This document shows positions 49,939 to 61,650 of a stretch of 64,000 bases of DNA, in pieces (position 1 is the stretch's first letter; every line of letters starts with the position of its first letter). This DNA is from Curtobacterium sp. VKM Ac-1376 (GTDB lineage: Bacteria > Actinomycetota > Actinomycetes > Actinomycetales > Microbacteriaceae), in the NCBI RefSeq assembly GCF_015351025.1, contig NZ_JADKRV010000007.1:1-64000 (forward strand). The letters are read 5' to 3'. Below the pieces are notes generated by a model. The model searched no databases and was not told the origin of the DNA. It saw only the letters and a program-made list of their open reading frames with translations. The position numbers and the translations under genes are program-made.

Positions 49939-50982
49939 TCAGTCTGTGGTGTCGGCGTCGTCGAAGAGCCCGGGCTGCCCGCCAGCGGCCTGCCCCGGCA
50001 CCAGGCCGAGGTGCCGCCAGGCCCGCGGGGTCGCGATGCGGCCGCGCGGGGTGCGGGTGACGAGCCCGACGCGGACGAGGAACGGTTCGACGACGGACTC
50101 GATGGTCTCGGACTCCTCGCCGACCGACACCGCGAGGGTGTTCAGCCCGACGGGCCCACCGTCGAAACGGGTCAGCATGATCTCGACCACGGCCCGGTCG
50201 AGCCGGTCGAGTCCGAGTTCGTCGACGTCGTACAGGTCGAGCGCACCCTGCACGGCGGTCATGCCGTCGGTCGTGCGGTGGACGAGGGCGTAGTCGCGCA
50301 CCCGTCGGAGCAGCCGGTTCGCGATGCGGGGGGTCCCCCGGGAGCGCCCCGCGATCTCGCGGAGTGCGGTGCGGTCGATGTCGAGCTCGAGCAGGTGCGC
50401 CGCACGGATCAGGACCTGTTCGAGCTCGTCCTTCTCGTAGAACTCGAGGTGGGCGGTGAACCCGAAGCGGTCGCGCAGCGGGTTCGGCAGCAGGCCGGCG
50501 CGGGTGGTCGCCCCGACGAGCGTGAACGGGGCGAGGTCGAGCGGGATGCTCGTCGCACCGGCGCCCTTGCCCACCATCACGTCGATGCGGAAGTCCTCCA
50601 TCGCCAGGTAGAGCATCTCCTCCGCAGAGCGGGCCATGCGGTGGATCTCGTCGATGAACAGGACCTCGCCCGGCACGAGCGACGACAGCACCGCCGCCAG
50701 GTCTCCGGCGTGCTGGATGGCCGGACCGCTCGACATGCGCAGCGGCCGGCCTGTCTCGTGGGCGACGATCATCGCGAGCGTGGTCTTGCCGAGGCCGGGA
50801 GGGCCGGCCATCAGGATGTGGTCCGGCGTGCGGTCCTGCATCCCCGCGGCCTTGAGGAGCAGGTCGAGCTGCCCGCGGACCTTGCGCTGCCCGACGAACT
50901 CGTCGAGCGACCGGGGACGGAGCGCCCCCTCGAACGCGAGTTCCTCCGGCGACTCGGCGCCGGCGGAGGTGATGCCGCTCAC
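49939..50982 (-). CDS. ruvB: Holliday junction branch migration ATPase RuvB
   Basis: A 347-residue AAA+ motor. Walker A is GPPGLGKT (60-67), Walker B DEIH (111-114), and sensor 1 and the arginine finger are in [18 protein letters not shown]. The C-terminal winged helix contains [15 protein letters not shown]. The GTG start overlaps the ruvA stop (GTGA). It drives branch migration together with RuvA. Confidence 0.96.
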   Translation of the reverse strand: MSGITSAGAESPEELAFEGALRPRSLDEFVGQRKVRGQLDLLLKAAGMQDRTPDHILMAGPPGLGKTTLAMIVAHETGRPLRMSSGPAIQHAGDLAAVLSSLVPGEVLFIDEIHRMARSAEEMLYLAMEDFRIDVMVGKGAGATSIPLDLAPFTLVGATTRAGLLPNPLRDRFGFTAHLEFYEKDELEQVLIRAAHLLELDIDRTALREIAGRSRGTPRIANRLLRRVRDYALVHRTTDGMTAVQGALDLYDVDELGLDRLDRAVVEIMLTRFDGGPVGLNTLAVSVGEESETIESVVEPFLVRVGLVTRTPRGRIATPRAWRHLGLVPGQAAGGQPGLFDDADTTD

Positions 50983-51599
50983 CGGCCGGCAGCCGCGGGT
51001 CGGAGCGCACCGAGGGCGGCGCGGAGCAGCGCCTGGGTACCCATGGCGGCGGCACCGGGCTCGTTCGCGATGGTCTCGTCGACGGCCGTCTGTGCGGCGT
51101 CCTCCCGCCAACCGAGGCCGATGAGCGCCGAGACGACGTCGGTCGCGGCCGGATGCGCCGCGGTGTCCCTGGCAGCGGCGACCAAGGCGACCTGCTCGAA
51201 CGCGCCCAGCTTGCCGGACAGCGCGACGATGATGAGCTTGGCGGTCTTCGGGCCGATGCCGGAGACCTTGCGGAAGGCGCCGTCGTCCTCGTGCGCCACG
51301 GCGTTCGCGATCTGTGCGGGCTCCATGTGGGCCAGGACGCCCATAGCCGACTTCGGACCGACGCCGGAGACGCCGCGGAGCAGGTCGAACACCTGCAGCG
51401 CGTCGGTGGACTCGAAGCCGAACAGCAGGTGCTCGTCCTCGCGCACGATCATGGCGGTCCGCACGAACACCTCGGACCCGTGGCGCATGGTCAGCGCGTG
51501 CGCGGGCGTGACCGTCACGGCGTACCCGACTCCCCCGACCTCGATCACCACGCCCGACCCGGCGATGTCGATGCAGGTGCCCCGGAGACTCGCGATCAT
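50979..51599 (-). CDS. ruvA: Holliday junction branch migration protein RuvA
   Basis: A 206-residue junction-binding subunit. The N-terminal OB fold is 1-62. Two helix-hairpin-helix motifs are in [14 protein letters not shown] and [15 protein letters not shown]. The C-terminal RuvB-binding domain (about 150-200) has a [11 protein letters not shown] motif. It overlaps the ruvC stop by four bases and the ruvB start by four. Confidence 0.96.
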   Translation of the reverse strand: MIASLRGTCIDIAGSGVVIEVGGVGYAVTVTPAHALTMRHGSEVFVRTAMIVREDEHLLFGFESTDALQVFDLLRGVSGVGPKSAMGVLAHMEPAQIANAVAHEDDGAFRKVSGIGPKTAKLIIVALSGKLGAFEQVALVAAARDTAAHPAATDVVSALIGLGWREDAAQTAVDETIANEPGAAAMGTQALLRAALGALRPAAAGR

Positions 51600-52243
51600 G
51601 CTCCGAGCCTAGGGCCGGCCACCGACGATGCCGACCTGCCACGCTGCGCCCGGGTCGCCGCCGCGGCGGCCCGCGCGAGCGGGGAGTCGACGGTCCCGCC
51701 CTGGGCGTCCCGCCAGGCACGCTGTGCGGGGGTGAGGTTCGTGGCACGCGAGCCGGCGGCGTCGGGTGATCCGAGCCTCCAGGCATGGCACACGGCCAGC
51801 GCGAGCGCGTCCGCGGCGTCGGCTGGTTTCGGGGCCTCGTCGAGACCGAGCACGCGCGCGATCATCGTCTGCACCTGGCGCTTGTCGGCGTTGCCGTAAC
51901 CGGTGACGGCCGCCTTCACCTCGGACGGGGTGTGCAGCCCGACGGGCAGGCCACGGGCAGCCGCGGCGTGCAGCGCCAGGCCGGCCGCCTGCGCGGTGCC
52001 CATCACGGTGCGGACGTTCGCCTGCGCGAAGACCCGCTCGACGGCGACCGCGTCGGGCTGGTGCTCATCGATCTCGGCGGCGATGCCGTCCGCGATCCGG
52101 AGGAGCCGCAGTTCGAGCGGCATGTCCGGCGGTGTGCGCACGACCGTCACGTGGACGAGTCGTGCGCGCCGGTTCGGTGCGACCTCGACGACGCCGACGC
52201 CGCACCGGGTGAGCCCGGGGTCCACCCCGAGCACACGGAGCAC
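51596..52243 (-). CDS. ruvC: Holliday junction endonuclease RuvC
   Basis: A 215-residue resolvase. Catalytic acids are Asp8 (GVDPGLT), Glu69 (AVERVF) and the Asp142/Asp145 pair in [11 protein letters not shown] basic Ala/Arg tail of about 40 residues extends the usual length. GTG 52243 begins two bases after the yebC stop; the codon three residues upstream is GTA and cannot start. It is part of yebC-ruvC-ruvA-ruvB. Confidence 0.95.
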   Translation of the reverse strand: MLRVLGVDPGLTRCGVGVVEVAPNRRARLVHVTVVRTPPDMPLELRLLRIADGIAAEIDEHQPDAVAVERVFAQANVRTVMGTAQAAGLALHAAAARGLPVGLHTPSEVKAAVTGYGNADKRQVQTMIARVLGLDEAPKPADAADALALAVCHAWRLGSPDAAGSRATNLTPAQRAWRDAQGGTVDSPLARAAAAATRAQRGRSASSVAGPRLGA

Positions 52244-52245
52244 GG

Positions 52246-53013
52246 TTACTCGCCCTCGTCCTCGTCGAGCTCGGCCTGGACGTCCGCGGGGATGTCGAAG
52301 TTCGAGTAGACGTTCTGCACGTCGTCCGAGTCCTCGAGCGCGTCGATCAGGCGGAACACCTTGCGGGCGGTCTCGGCGTCGACCGGGACCTTGAGGCCGG
52401 GGACGAACTCGGCGTCGGCCGAGTCGTAGTCGATGCCGGCGTCCTGCAGCGCGGTGCGGGCAGCCACCAGGTCGCTCGCTTCGGTGATGATCTCGAAGCC
52501 GCCGCCCTGGTCGATGACGTCCTCGGCGCCGGCGTCCAGCACCGCGGCCATCACCGTGTCCTCGTCGAGGCCGTCGGTCTTCGTGACCGAGATGACGCCC
52601 TTGCGCGAGAAGTTGTAGGCGACGCTGCCCGGGTCGGCCATGGTGCCGCCGTTGCGGGACATCGCGGTCCGGACCTCGGCCGCCGCGCGGTTCTTGTTGT
52701 CCGTGAGGCACTCGATGAGCATCGCGACGCCGTTCGGACCGTAGCCCTCGTACATGATCGTCGTGTACTCGATGGTCTCGCCTGTGAGGCCGGCACCGCG
52801 CTTGACGGCGCGGTCGATGTTGTCGTTGGGGACCGAGGTCTTCTTGGCCTTCTGGACGGCGTCGACCAGCGTCGGGTTGCCGGACATGTCAGCGCCGCCC
52901 ATCTTCGCGGCGACCTCGATGTTCTTGATCAGCTTGGCGAACGACTTGGCACGTCGCTGGTCGATGACGGCCTTCTTGTGCTTGGTCGTTGCCCACTTGG
53001 AATGCCCGGACAC
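52246..53013 (-). CDS. yebC: YebC/PmpR family (TACO1-like) regulator
   Basis: A 255-residue protein with the conserved N-terminus [13 protein letters not shown] and the three-domain TACO1 fold. Family members regulate transcription or help ribosomes past proline stretches. The start is GTG 53013, five bases after AAGGAG. A -10 (TAAACT) at 53047-53052 on the minus strand gives a leader of about 28 nt. It leads the yebC-ruvCAB unit, as in most actinobacteria. Confidence 0.95.
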   Translation of the reverse strand: MSGHSKWATTKHKKAVIDQRRAKSFAKLIKNIEVAAKMGGADMSGNPTLVDAVQKAKKTSVPNDNIDRAVKRGAGLTGETIEYTTIMYEGYGPNGVAMLIECLTDNKNRAAAEVRTAMSRNGGTMADPGSVAYNFSRKGVISVTKTDGLDEDTVMAAVLDAGAEDVIDQGGGFEIITEASDLVAARTALQDAGIDYDSADAEFVPGLKVPVDAETARKVFRLIDALEDSDDVQNVYSNFDIPADVQAELDEDEGE

Positions 53014-53060
53014 GGTTCTCCTTGCGTATTGCGGAAAGTCGGGCTCAGTTTACCGGCCTG

Positions 53061-53089
53061 GGAGGCGCGGTGCGGCTCCGCCCCGCCGG
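53061..53089. repeat. GGGAGGC-type element with hairpin, downstream of pdxT
   Basis: GGGAGGCGCGGTGC begins as in the element at 1-28. The hairpin GCGGTGCGG/CCGCCCCGC (53067-53086) has one mismatch. It lies between pdxT and the yebC promoter and may end pdxST transcription. Confidence 0.5.
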
Positions 53090-53113
53090 TTCGACCCGCG
53101 CGGCGGTCGCGCC

Positions 53114-53725
53114 TCAGGCGGTGCGCACCAGGTCGAGGAAGCGACGGTGGAAGCGGTCCTCCCCCGCGACCTCGGGGTGGAAGGCACTCGCGATGACGTT
53201 GCCCTGCTGCACCGCGACGACCTGACCGTCGGGCAGCGCTCCGAGGACGTGGACGTCGTCGCCGCGCTGCTCCACGACGGGCGCCCGGATGAACACCGCG
53301 TGCACCGGGGCCTCGCCGAGGTCGGGCATCGGGATGTCGATCTCGAACGAGTCGTTCTGCGCACCGAACGCGTTGCGCCGCACGGTGGTGTCGAGGACGT
53401 CGAGGGTCCGCTGCCCGCTGATGCCGTCGGTGATCCGCGACGACAGCATGATCATGCCGGCGCAGGTGCCGTAGGTGGGCAGGCCGGCGCGGATGGCGTC
53501 GGCGAGGGGCTCGGCGACCCCGAACGCCCGGGACAGCTTGTCCATGACGCTCGACTCGCCACCGGGGATCACGACGCCGTCGAGGGTCTCGATCTCCTCG
53601 GGGCGACGGAGCGGCACCACGTCGGCGCCGAGCTCCGTCAGCGAGGCGATGTGCTCGCGGAAGTCACCCTGCAGCGCCAGTACCCCGATGCGGGGACGAG
53701 CGCCGCTCGTCGGACTACCAGCCAC
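53114..53725 (-). CDS. pdxT: Pyridoxal 5'-phosphate synthase glutaminase subunit
   Basis: A 203-residue class I glutaminase feeding ammonia to PdxS. The triad is Cys88 (YGTCAGM), His183 and Glu185 (FHPE). GGESS (56-60) is the oxyanion region. GTG 53725 overlaps the pdxS end by 11 bases; no better start is seen, though the first 12 residues are not conserved, so the exact start is uncertain. Confidence 0.93.
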   Translation of the reverse strand: MAGSPTSGARPRIGVLALQGDFREHIASLTELGADVVPLRRPEEIETLDGVVIPGGESSVMDKLSRAFGVAEPLADAIRAGLPTYGTCAGMIMLSSRITDGISGQRTLDVLDTTVRRNAFGAQNDSFEIDIPMPDLGEAPVHAVFIRAPVVEQRGDDVHVLGALPDGQVVAVQQGNVIASAFHPEVAGEDRFHRRFLDLVRTA

Positions 53726-54635
53726 GCTCGGCGAGGCGGTGCGGTGCGGGGACGTCGGCGACGTTGATGCCGACCATCGCCTCGCCCAGACCGCGGGAGA
53801 CCTCGGCGATGACCTTGGGGTCGTCGTGGAAGGTGACCGCCTTGACGATCGCGGCGGCACGCGCGGCCGGGTCGCCGGACTTGAAGATGCCCGAGCCGAC
53901 GAAGACACCGTCGGCGCCCAGCTGCATCATCATCGCGGCGTCGGCCGGGGTGGCGACACCACCGGCGGTGAAGAGGACCACGGGCAGCTTGCCGGTGCGG
54001 GCGACCTCCTGCACGACGTCGATCGGGGCCTGGAGCTCCTTGGCGGCGACGTAGAGCTCGTCGTCGCGCAGGTGGCGGAGCGCCGCGATCTCCTTGGTGA
54101 TCGTCCGGATGTGCTTGGTGGCCTCGGACACGTCACCCGTGCCGGCCTCGCCCTTGGAACGGATCATGGCCGCGCCCTCGGTGATGCGACGGAGCGCCTC
54201 GCCCAGGTTGGTGGCACCGCAGACGAAGGGGGTGGTGAACTTCCACTTGTCGATGTGGTTGACGTAGTCGGCCGGCGACAGCACCTCGGACTCGTCGATG
54301 TAGTCGACGCCGAGCTCCTGCAGGACCTGGGCCTCGACGAAGTGGCCGATGCGGGCCTTCGCCATGACCGGGATCGACACGGCGGCGATGATCTCCTCGA
54401 TCATCGACGGGTCGGACATGCGGGCGACGCCGCCCTGCGCACGGATGTCGGCGGGGACGCGCTCGAGTGCCATGACGGCGGTCGCGCCGGCCTCTTCCGC
54501 GATGCGGGCCTGCTCGGCGTCGACGACGTCCATGATCACGCCGCCCTTGAGCATCTCGGCGAGGCCGCGCTTGACGCGGTCGGAGCCGGTGATCGAGGTG
54601 CCAGGGGTGCCGGAGGTGCTGGTGCTGTCGCTCAT
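53715..54635 (-). CDS. pdxS: Pyridoxal 5'-phosphate synthase lyase subunit
   Basis: A 306-residue (beta/alpha)8 subunit that makes PLP from ribose 5-phosphate, glyceraldehyde 3-phosphate and ammonia. The Schiff-base lysine Lys93 is in MAKARIGH, and the second lysine Lys161 is in [12 protein letters not shown] 54635 is ten bases after a TAGACT -10 that contains the HIT gene stop codon. It is followed by overlapping pdxT. Confidence 0.96.
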   Translation of the reverse strand: MSDSTSTSGTPGTSITGSDRVKRGLAEMLKGGVIMDVVDAEQARIAEEAGATAVMALERVPADIRAQGGVARMSDPSMIEEIIAAVSIPVMAKARIGHFVEAQVLQELGVDYIDESEVLSPADYVNHIDKWKFTTPFVCGATNLGEALRRITEGAAMIRSKGEAGTGDVSEATKHIRTITKEIAALRHLRDDELYVAAKELQAPIDVVQEVARTGKLPVVLFTAGGVATPADAAMMMQLGADGVFVGSGIFKSGDPAARAAAIVKAVTFHDDPKVIAEVSRGLGEAMVGINVADVPAPHRLAERGW

Positions 54636-54645
54636 GATGCCGGCC

Positions 54646-54651
54646 AGTCTA
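54646..54651 (-). promoter_or_regulatory. -10 hexamer TAGACT of pdxST, built on the HIT stop codon
   Basis: The TAG stop of the HIT gene (54649-54651) is the first half of TAGACT. It ends ten bases before the pdxS ATG, which would leave a leader of about 3 nt. Confidence 0.5.
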
Positions 54652-55301
54652 GTGCGCCTGCGGCCACCCGTCGGCGACGAGTCGACGGGTCTCGCCGAGC
54701 AGCTGCGACATGGACTTCGTCCGGGCGATGATCGGGAAGAAGTTCGCGTCGGACTGCCACCGCGGCACGATGTGCTGGTGCAGGTGCGCGGCGACCCCGG
54801 CGCCGGCGACCTCGCCCTGGTTCATGCCGATGTTGAAGCCGTCGCAGTGCGAGACCTCGCGCAGCACCCGCATCGCCGTCTGGGTCAGCTCGCCGATCTC
54901 ACGCAGCTCGTCCGGGGTCGCCTCGTCGTAGAGCGGGACGTGCCGGTAGGGGCAGACGAGCAGGTGCCCGTTGTTGTACGGGAACAGGTTGAGCAGCACG
55001 TAGGCGTGCTCGCCGCGGGCCACGATCAGGGCGTCCTCGTCGGACATCCGCGGCGCCGCGCAGAACGGGCAGTCGTCGTCGTGTCCGCGGCCGCGACCCT
55101 CGCGACCGGCGTCGATGTACGCCATCCGGTGGGGGTTCCAGAGTCGCTGGAACGCGTCAGGGACGGCTGCGCCGGTGGCCGCGTCGCGGATCACCAGCGG
55201 ATCAGTGTCCGCGCCTTCGGAGCCCGCGGCGGCGGTGGGACCGGCCACGTCGTCGACGTGACCGGTCCCCGCGGCCTGCTCCGGGCCTCCCGACTGTGTC
55301 A

Positions 55302-55302
<1 letters not shown>
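54649..55302 (-). CDS. HIT family hydrolase (Ap4A phosphorylase-like)
   Basis: A 217-residue HIT protein. The triad [10 protein letters not shown] is at 173-182, and a zinc-type CPFC pair is at 78-81. The first 50 residues are an acidic/Ala-rich extension. It should hydrolyse or phosphorolyse a dinucleoside polyphosphate or AMP-linked substrate, as Rv2613c does. It overlaps the thrS stop by one base. The next gene is pdxS at 13 bases; the phosphatidylinositol-synthesis genes that follow Rv2613c in mycobacteria are absent. Confidence 0.92.
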
Positions 55303-57323
<2,021 letters not shown>

Positions 57324-57377
57324 GATGATGGGACTCCTCGATCGAAATGGTGCGTCAAGACTAGTGCGCGCGCGGGC

Positions 57378-57920
57378 TCAGGCGGGCACGGCACCGAGGG
57401 TGGCGACGGGCAGCCGCGGCTCGAGTCGCTCGCGTCCGTGCAGGCCGTCGAGCTCGAGGAGCGCGGCGAAGCCGATTGCCTGGTAGCCGGCTCGCTCGAG
57501 CAGCGTGATCGTGGCGGCGCCGGTGCCCCCGGTGGCGAGGACGTCGTCGACGACGAGGACACGGGTCCCGGCGGGCAGTTGGCCCGGGCGGAGCTCGAGC
57601 TCGGCCTCGCCGTACTCCAGCGCGTACTGCTCGCTGAGGACCTCGCCGGGGAGCTTGCCGGCCTTGCGCACGGTGAGCACGCCGACCTGGTGCTGAGCGG
57701 CGATGCCGCCGGCCAGAGCGAAGCCGCGGGCCTCGATGCCGGCGACGGCGTCGAACCCGGCCCCGATCGCGAACGGCGCGACGAGTGCTTCGCACACGCG
57801 GCCGAACGCGACGGCGTCGGAGAACACCGGCGTCACGTCGCGGAACAGCACCCCCGGCTTCGGGAAGTCCGGGACGAGGGCGGTGAGGCGTTCGACGAGT
57901 GCAGCTGCGGTTTCGGTCAC
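57378..57920 (-). CDS. apt: Adenine phosphoribosyltransferase
   Basis: A 180-residue salvage enzyme converting adenine and PRPP to AMP. The PRPP loop is VLVVDDVLATGGT (121-133), and the N-terminal FPKPGVLFRDVTPVF is characteristic. GTG 57920 is six bases after TACCGT, so it is probably leaderless; the longer frame upstream runs through a palindromic repeat. Mycobacteria carry apt between secF and rel, so this gene has moved relative to that order. Confidence 0.95.
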   Translation of the reverse strand: MTETAAALVERLTALVPDFPKPGVLFRDVTPVFSDAVAFGRVCEALVAPFAIGAGFDAVAGIEARGFALAGGIAAQHQVGVLTVRKAGKLPGEVLSEQYALEYGEAELELRPGQLPAGTRVLVVDDVLATGGTGAATITLLERAGYQAIGFAALLELDGLHGRERLEPRLPVATLGAVPA

Positions 57921-57926
57921 CCGCCA

Positions 57927-57932
57927 ACGGTA
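57927..57932 (-). promoter_or_regulatory. -10 hexamer TACCGT, leaderless start of apt
   Basis: On the minus strand TACCGT ends six bases before GTG 57920. Confidence 0.55.
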
Positions 57933-57988
57933 CGGGAGGCCCGGGACGCATCCGGACGCCCCGCACCGTGCGAGGGGCTTCCGGAACG

Positions 57989-58049
57989 GTGCGAGGTTCC
58001 GTACGTGGTGCCACCCGGAGGGGCGGTCACCGAGTACGGAACCTCGCAC
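57989..58049. repeat. Extragenic palindrome, CGTGCGAGGTT family, copy 3
   Basis: The 16-base arm GTGCGAGGTTCCGTAC (57989-58004) is perfectly complementary to 58034-58049, with a 29-base spacer. The same GGAACCTCGCACGG core occurs, with G/C variation, at 2427-2440 and 2577-2590. Two further GTGCGAGG half sites lie at 57969 and 58082. Confidence 0.8.
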
Positions 58050-58093
58050 GGCCGCTGCACGAGGTCGCTCCCCTTGCACGGTGCGAGGACCGG

Positions 58094-58327
58094 TCAGCGC
58101 CACATCCGCATCGCGGCGCCCTGGGTGAGCCAGTCGATCTCGCGCTGCCGGCGCTCCCGATCGAGGCGGGCCAGCGTTGCGACGTCGATCTCGGGGCGCT
58201 CGCTGCGGGTGCGTCGGCTCCAGATGATGAGCGACATCCCGATGCGGAGTGCGATGCGGTCGGCGAGTGAGACCCGGCAGCGCAGCGCGCGGGTATCGGG
58301 TGGGCGGGTGGTGGTCTTCGTGGACAC
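58094..58327 (-). CDS. Small basic protein with one hydrophobic segment, 77 residues
   Basis: It begins VSTKTTTRPPDTRALRC, has an amphipathic/hydrophobic stretch LADRIALRIGMSLIIW, then a charged helix (RLDRERRQREIDWLTQG). GTG 58327 follows AAGGGG at seven bases. Similar small proteins are annotated as hypothetical across Microbacteriaceae; I do not know the function. A -10 candidate GATAAT lies at 58505-58510 on the minus strand, giving a leader of about 170 nt with the palindrome at 58416. Confidence 0.65.
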   Translation of the reverse strand: MSTKTTTRPPDTRALRCRVSLADRIALRIGMSLIIWSRRTRSERPEIDVATLARLDRERRQREIDWLTQGAAMRMWR

Positions 58328-58635
58328 GGTGTTCCCCTTCAGGGCATGGCAGAGCTGCCCGGGTGTCGGGCGTGACGAATCCGCCCGGGTTGCGGGCAGC
58401 AGGAATTGAAGGCGTCGGAATGCATTCCGGGATGGTCCGGAAAATGTGCGGACAACGATCGCGGAATGCTCGTCGAAACCGGGAGCGTCGCAGTGTCCAC
58501 CGACATTATCCGGACGCGCGCGCACGGACTGCACCGCACGTCGGAACGAGCCATCGAGTCGTTCGAATCGAACGAACCGGTGATGCACGCGCGGTGCCCG
58601 TGGGCACCGGTGTCAGGAGAGTGGGACGCCCCGGA
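58328..58635. other. Gap with palindrome, upstream of the 77-residue gene
   Basis: No convincing gene. It contains CGGAATGCATTCCG (58416-58429), a minus-strand -10-like GATAAT (58505-58510), and several CCGGA/TCCGG half repeats. Local GC is lower than in the surroundings. Confidence 0.45.
58416..58429. promoter_or_regulatory. Perfect 14-bp palindrome CGGAATGCATTCCG
   Basis: A near copy, GGAATTGCATTCC, lies at 58829-58841 just upstream of the next small gene, so each of the two small genes has one such site in its upstream region. Possible operator. Confidence 0.45.
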
Positions 58636-58707
58636 TCAGCGGACGCGGAACGGGGTACCGACGCGGCCACGGATTCCACGGAACGGAGTGGTTGCGGAGA
58701 TGATCAT
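58636..58707 (-). CDS. 23-residue peptide with strong ribosome site
   Basis: Translation MIISATTPFRGIRGRVGTP then FRVR; six arginines and no acidic residue. The ATG is preceded by GAAAGGGGG at 7 bases, one of the strongest ribosome sites in the window. A promoter-like TTGCGC-N18-TAGTGT lies upstream on the minus strand. Evidence is only the signals and the unusual Arg/Gly/Phe composition; it could also be a leader peptide or chance. Confidence 0.45.
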   Translation of the reverse strand: MIISATTPFRGIRGRVGTPFRVR

Positions 58708-58828
58708 GGTCGGCCCCCTTTCGGTCTCGAGCTGGCGGAGTCGTCTCGGTCGATTGTTCGACCGTTCGCGACGAGTGAACACTATCGGCCCCACAATTGC
58801 GAGCGCAACCCTTTTCCGCGATTTCTTC

Positions 58829-58841
58829 GGAATTGCATTCC
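58829..58841. promoter_or_regulatory. GGAATTGCATTCC, near copy of the 58416 palindrome
   Basis: Differs from GGAATGCATTCC by one inserted T. It lies about 120 bases upstream of the 23-residue gene and 26 bases from the Clp terminator. Confidence 0.35.
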
Positions 58842-58866
58842 CGAACACCTCGATGGCGCGCACGAC

Positions 58867-58899
58867 GAAGGCCCGGTACCGAATCGGTGCCGGGCCTTC
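58867..58899 (-). terminator. Terminator after the Clp ATPase gene
   Basis: Fifteen-base arms (GAAGGCCCGGTACCG with 58885-58899, one G-T pair) and a 3-base loop, 14 bases past the stop. Confidence 0.85.
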
Positions 58900-58913
58900 C
58901 GGTGGGCGACGGG

Positions 58914-61535
58914 CTACAGCGCGGCGTGCTCCGCGACGGTCGCCGTCAGGGTGTCGTCCTCGTCCTCGACGTCGATCCGCACGGTGTCGCCGGCGGTGAT
59001 CCCGCCCTCGACCACCAGGGTCGCGATCCGGTCGTCGACCTCGCGCCGGATGAGTCGACGGAGCGGGCGTGCGCCGTACTCCGGCTCGTACCCGTGCTCG
59101 GCGAGCCAGTCGACCGCGGCGTCGGACACCGACAGGAGCATGTCCTGTGCGACGAGCCGGAGCGCGGTGTCCTGCAGGAGCAGGGACACGATCGACGCGA
59201 TCTGGGACCGGTCGAGCTTGCGGAACAGCACGATCTCGTCGATGCGGTTGATGAACTCAGGCCGCATCGCCTCGCGCAGCTTGCCCATCACGCGGGCCCG
59301 CAGGTCGTCCTCGGCGTACCCACCGGCGGCACCGACGGGCGCGAACCCGAGCGCTCCCGAGCGGGAGGCCAGGAACTCCGAGCCGATGTTGGACGTCATG
59401 ATGACGACCGTGTTGCGGAAGTCGACCGTCCGCCCCTGCCCATCGGTGAGCCGGCCGTCGTCGAGCACCTGCAGCAGCAGGTTGAAGACGTCCGGGTGGG
59501 CCTTCTCGACCTCGTCGAGCAGGATCACCGAGTACGGGTTGCGGCGGACACGCTCGGTGAGCTGGCCTGCCTCGTCGTAGCCGACGTACCCGGGAGGGGC
59601 ACCGACCAGGCGGGACACGGTGTGGCGTTCGCCGAACTCGCTCATGTCGAAGCGGAGCATGGCCGACTCGTCACCGAACAGCGACGACGCCAGGGCCTTC
59701 GCGAGCTCGGTCTTGCCGACACCGGTCGGGCCGAGGAACAGGAAGCTGCCCACCGGACGACGCGGGTCGCCCATGCCGGTCCGGCTGCGCCGCACCGCCT
59801 TCGCGATCGCTCGCACGGCGTCGTCCTGGCCGACGACACGGTCGTGCAGCTCGGACTCGAGCGCGGCGAGCCGTGTCTTGTCAGCCGAGCCGATTCGGGT
59901 CACCGGGATCCCGGTGGCACGTGACACCACCGCGGCGATGTCGGCTTCCGTGATCGACGCGTCAGCGGCGTCGCGGCCGTGCCGGTGGGGAGCGCGGCTG
60001 GCGTCCGCCGACGAGGCGGCGGTGATCCGGGCCTCCAATCCGACGATCTCGTCACGCAGGTCGGAGGCCTCCTCGTAGTGCTCTTCTGCGACCGCGCGGT
60101 CCTTGCGGGCCGTCAGGTCGGCGACCTGGGCGCGCAGTGCGTCGACGTCGACGTCGCCCGAGAGGGCAAGGCGACGGCGCGCACCGGCCTGGTCGATGAG
60201 GTCGATGGCCTTGTCCGGCAGGTGCCGGTCGGTCACGTAGCGGTGCGAGAGCTCGACCGCCGCGCGGAGTGCCTCGGGCGTGTACACGACACCGTGGTGC
60301 GACTCGTAGCGGGAGCTGAGCCCGGTCAGGATGGCCACGGCGTCCTCGACGCCGGGCTCTCCCACCGTGACCGGCTGGAACCGGCGCTCGAGCGCGGCGT
60401 CCTTCTCGATCCGGCGGTACTCGTTGAGCGTCGTCGCGCCGACCAGGTGCAGGTCGCCGCGGGCGAGCCGGGGCTTGAGGATGTTGCCGGCGTCCATCGA
60501 GCCGCCCTCCCCGCCGCCACCGGCGCCGACGACGGTGTGGAGCTCGTCGACGAAGACGATGAGCTCGTCGGAGTGGGCGGCGATCTCGTCCATCGCCTTG
60601 GTCAGACGCTCCTCGAAGTCACCGCGGTAGCGGGTGCCGGAGAGCATGCCGGGCAGGTCGAGCGCGACGACCCGCTTGCCCTGCAGCAGGGCGGGGACGT
60701 CGCCGTCGACGATGCGCTGGGCGAGGCCCTCGACGATCGCGGTCTTGCCGACGCCGGGCTCGCCGATCAGCACCGGGTTGTTCTTGGTGCGACGGAGCAG
60801 GATCTCGACGGTCTGCTCGATCTCGTCGGCGCGGCCGATCACCGGGTCGATGTGTCCGTCACGGGCGCGGGCCGTGAGGTCGGTGCCGAACTGGTCGAGC
60901 GTCGGGGTGTCGCTGTCGGTGGCCTGCTCGGCGCCGACGGCGTCGGGTGTTCCGGGCATCGGGCGCCCCTCTCGTGCTGCTGCCGCGGCCTGCTGGGCGT
61001 AGTCCTGCATGACCTGCGGGGTGATGCCGGCGCTGGCGAGCAGCTGGCCGGTCACGGTCTCCTGGTCCATCACGAGCGCGAAGAAGACGTGCTCGGGGTC
61101 GGTGTAGGTGCTGCCGAAGCCCCGGGCGGCCTGCGTCGCCTCGACGAGGATGCGCTGCGCCGTGGGGGTGAGCGCGGGACGGCCGGTCTGCTCGGCCTGG
61201 GGCTCGCGCGCCATCGGCAGGCGCTGCTCGATCTCGTCGGCGAGGCGCTCGGGGTCGACCCCGGCTGAACGCACGACGGCGTCGAACGGTTCGGTGCGGA
61301 CGAGCACGTGCAGGATGTGCAGTGCGTCGATCTCGCGCTGCCCCTGCGCGACCGCGTACTCGGCGGTGTGCTGGAGCAGCTCGTGGGTCCGGCGGCTGAG
61401 CAGCCGGGTGATGTCGACCGGTCGACCGAACGCGCGGATGCGCTGCTGGTCACCGGTGCGCTGTGCCGCGAGCAGGCGGGCGAGGAACTCGTCGAACGAG
61501 TCGTTGCTACCGGTCGGGCCGAACGTCTCTGGCAA
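58914..61535 (-). CDS. Hsp100 AAA+ unfoldase, ClpC/ClpA-like, HspR-type control
   Basis: An 873-residue double-ring ATPase. The N-domain (about 40-185) is followed by D1 with Walker A GEPGVGKT (258-265), a short middle domain (about 455-530) with a UVR-like helix [14 protein letters not shown], and D2 with Walker A GPTGVGKT (602-609). The short middle domain and the LGF tripeptide (729-731), where ClpC has its ClpP-docking VGF, favour a protease partner over a ClpB disaggregase. The N-terminus differs from housekeeping ClpC. The start is TTG 61535, five bases after AGGAGG. A HAIR operator lies just upstream, so it should be heat-induced. Confidence 0.88.
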   Translation of the reverse strand: MPETFGPTGSNDSFDEFLARLLAAQRTGDQQRIRAFGRPVDITRLLSRRTHELLQHTAEYAVAQGQREIDALHILHVLVRTEPFDAVVRSAGVDPERLADEIEQRLPMAREPQAEQTGRPALTPTAQRILVEATQAARGFGSTYTDPEHVFFALVMDQETVTGQLLASAGITPQVMQDYAQQAAAAAREGRPMPGTPDAVGAEQATDSDTPTLDQFGTDLTARARDGHIDPVIGRADEIEQTVEILLRRTKNNPVLIGEPGVGKTAIVEGLAQRIVDGDVPALLQGKRVVALDLPGMLSGTRYRGDFEERLTKAMDEIAAHSDELIVFVDELHTVVGAGGGGEGGSMDAGNILKPRLARGDLHLVGATTLNEYRRIEKDAALERRFQPVTVGEPGVEDAVAILTGLSSRYESHHGVVYTPEALRAAVELSHRYVTDRHLPDKAIDLIDQAGARRRLALSGDVDVDALRAQVADLTARKDRAVAEEHYEEASDLRDEIVGLEARITAASSADASRAPHRHGRDAADASITEADIAAVVSRATGIPVTRIGSADKTRLAALESELHDRVVGQDDAVRAIAKAVRRSRTGMGDPRRPVGSFLFLGPTGVGKTELAKALASSLFGDESAMLRFDMSEFGERHTVSRLVGAPPGYVGYDEAGQLTERVRRNPYSVILLDEVEKAHPDVFNLLLQVLDDGRLTDGQGRTVDFRNTVVIMTSNIGSEFLASRSGALGFAPVGAAGGYAEDDLRARVMGKLREAMRPEFINRIDEIVLFRKLDRSQIASIVSLLLQDTALRLVAQDMLLSVSDAAVDWLAEHGYEPEYGARPLRRLIRREVDDRIATLVVEGGITAGDTVRIDVEDEDDTLTATVAEHAAL

Positions 61536-61551
61536 AGGGACCTCCTGGGGA

Positions 61552-61572
61552 CTTGAGTGCCTTCGACTCAAT
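61552..61572. promoter_or_regulatory. HAIR element (HspR operator) of the Clp gene
   Basis: CTTGAGT-GCCTTCG-ACTCAAT matches the HspR consensus CTTGAGT-N7-ACTCAAG at 13 of 14 defined bases. It ends 17 bases before the TTG start, on the upstream side of AGGAGG. Confidence 0.85.
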
Positions 61573-61650
61573 GCAACGCAGGAGGGGCCGGGCCATTCCC
61601 GAGGCCGGAAAAAAGTTGCGCGGAATCGACTCAGGTCTGCGGGGGCCGCG

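Noticed and set aside
57324-57377. Possible T-box or other riboswitch before thrS
   Set aside because: The leader after the predicted promoter is about 28-35 nt, too short for a T-box; no structured leader seen.
58406-59580. Long plus-strand frames over the Clp gene end and the small-gene region
   Set aside because: Shadow frames opposite the Clp D2 domain; no start signals or domain.
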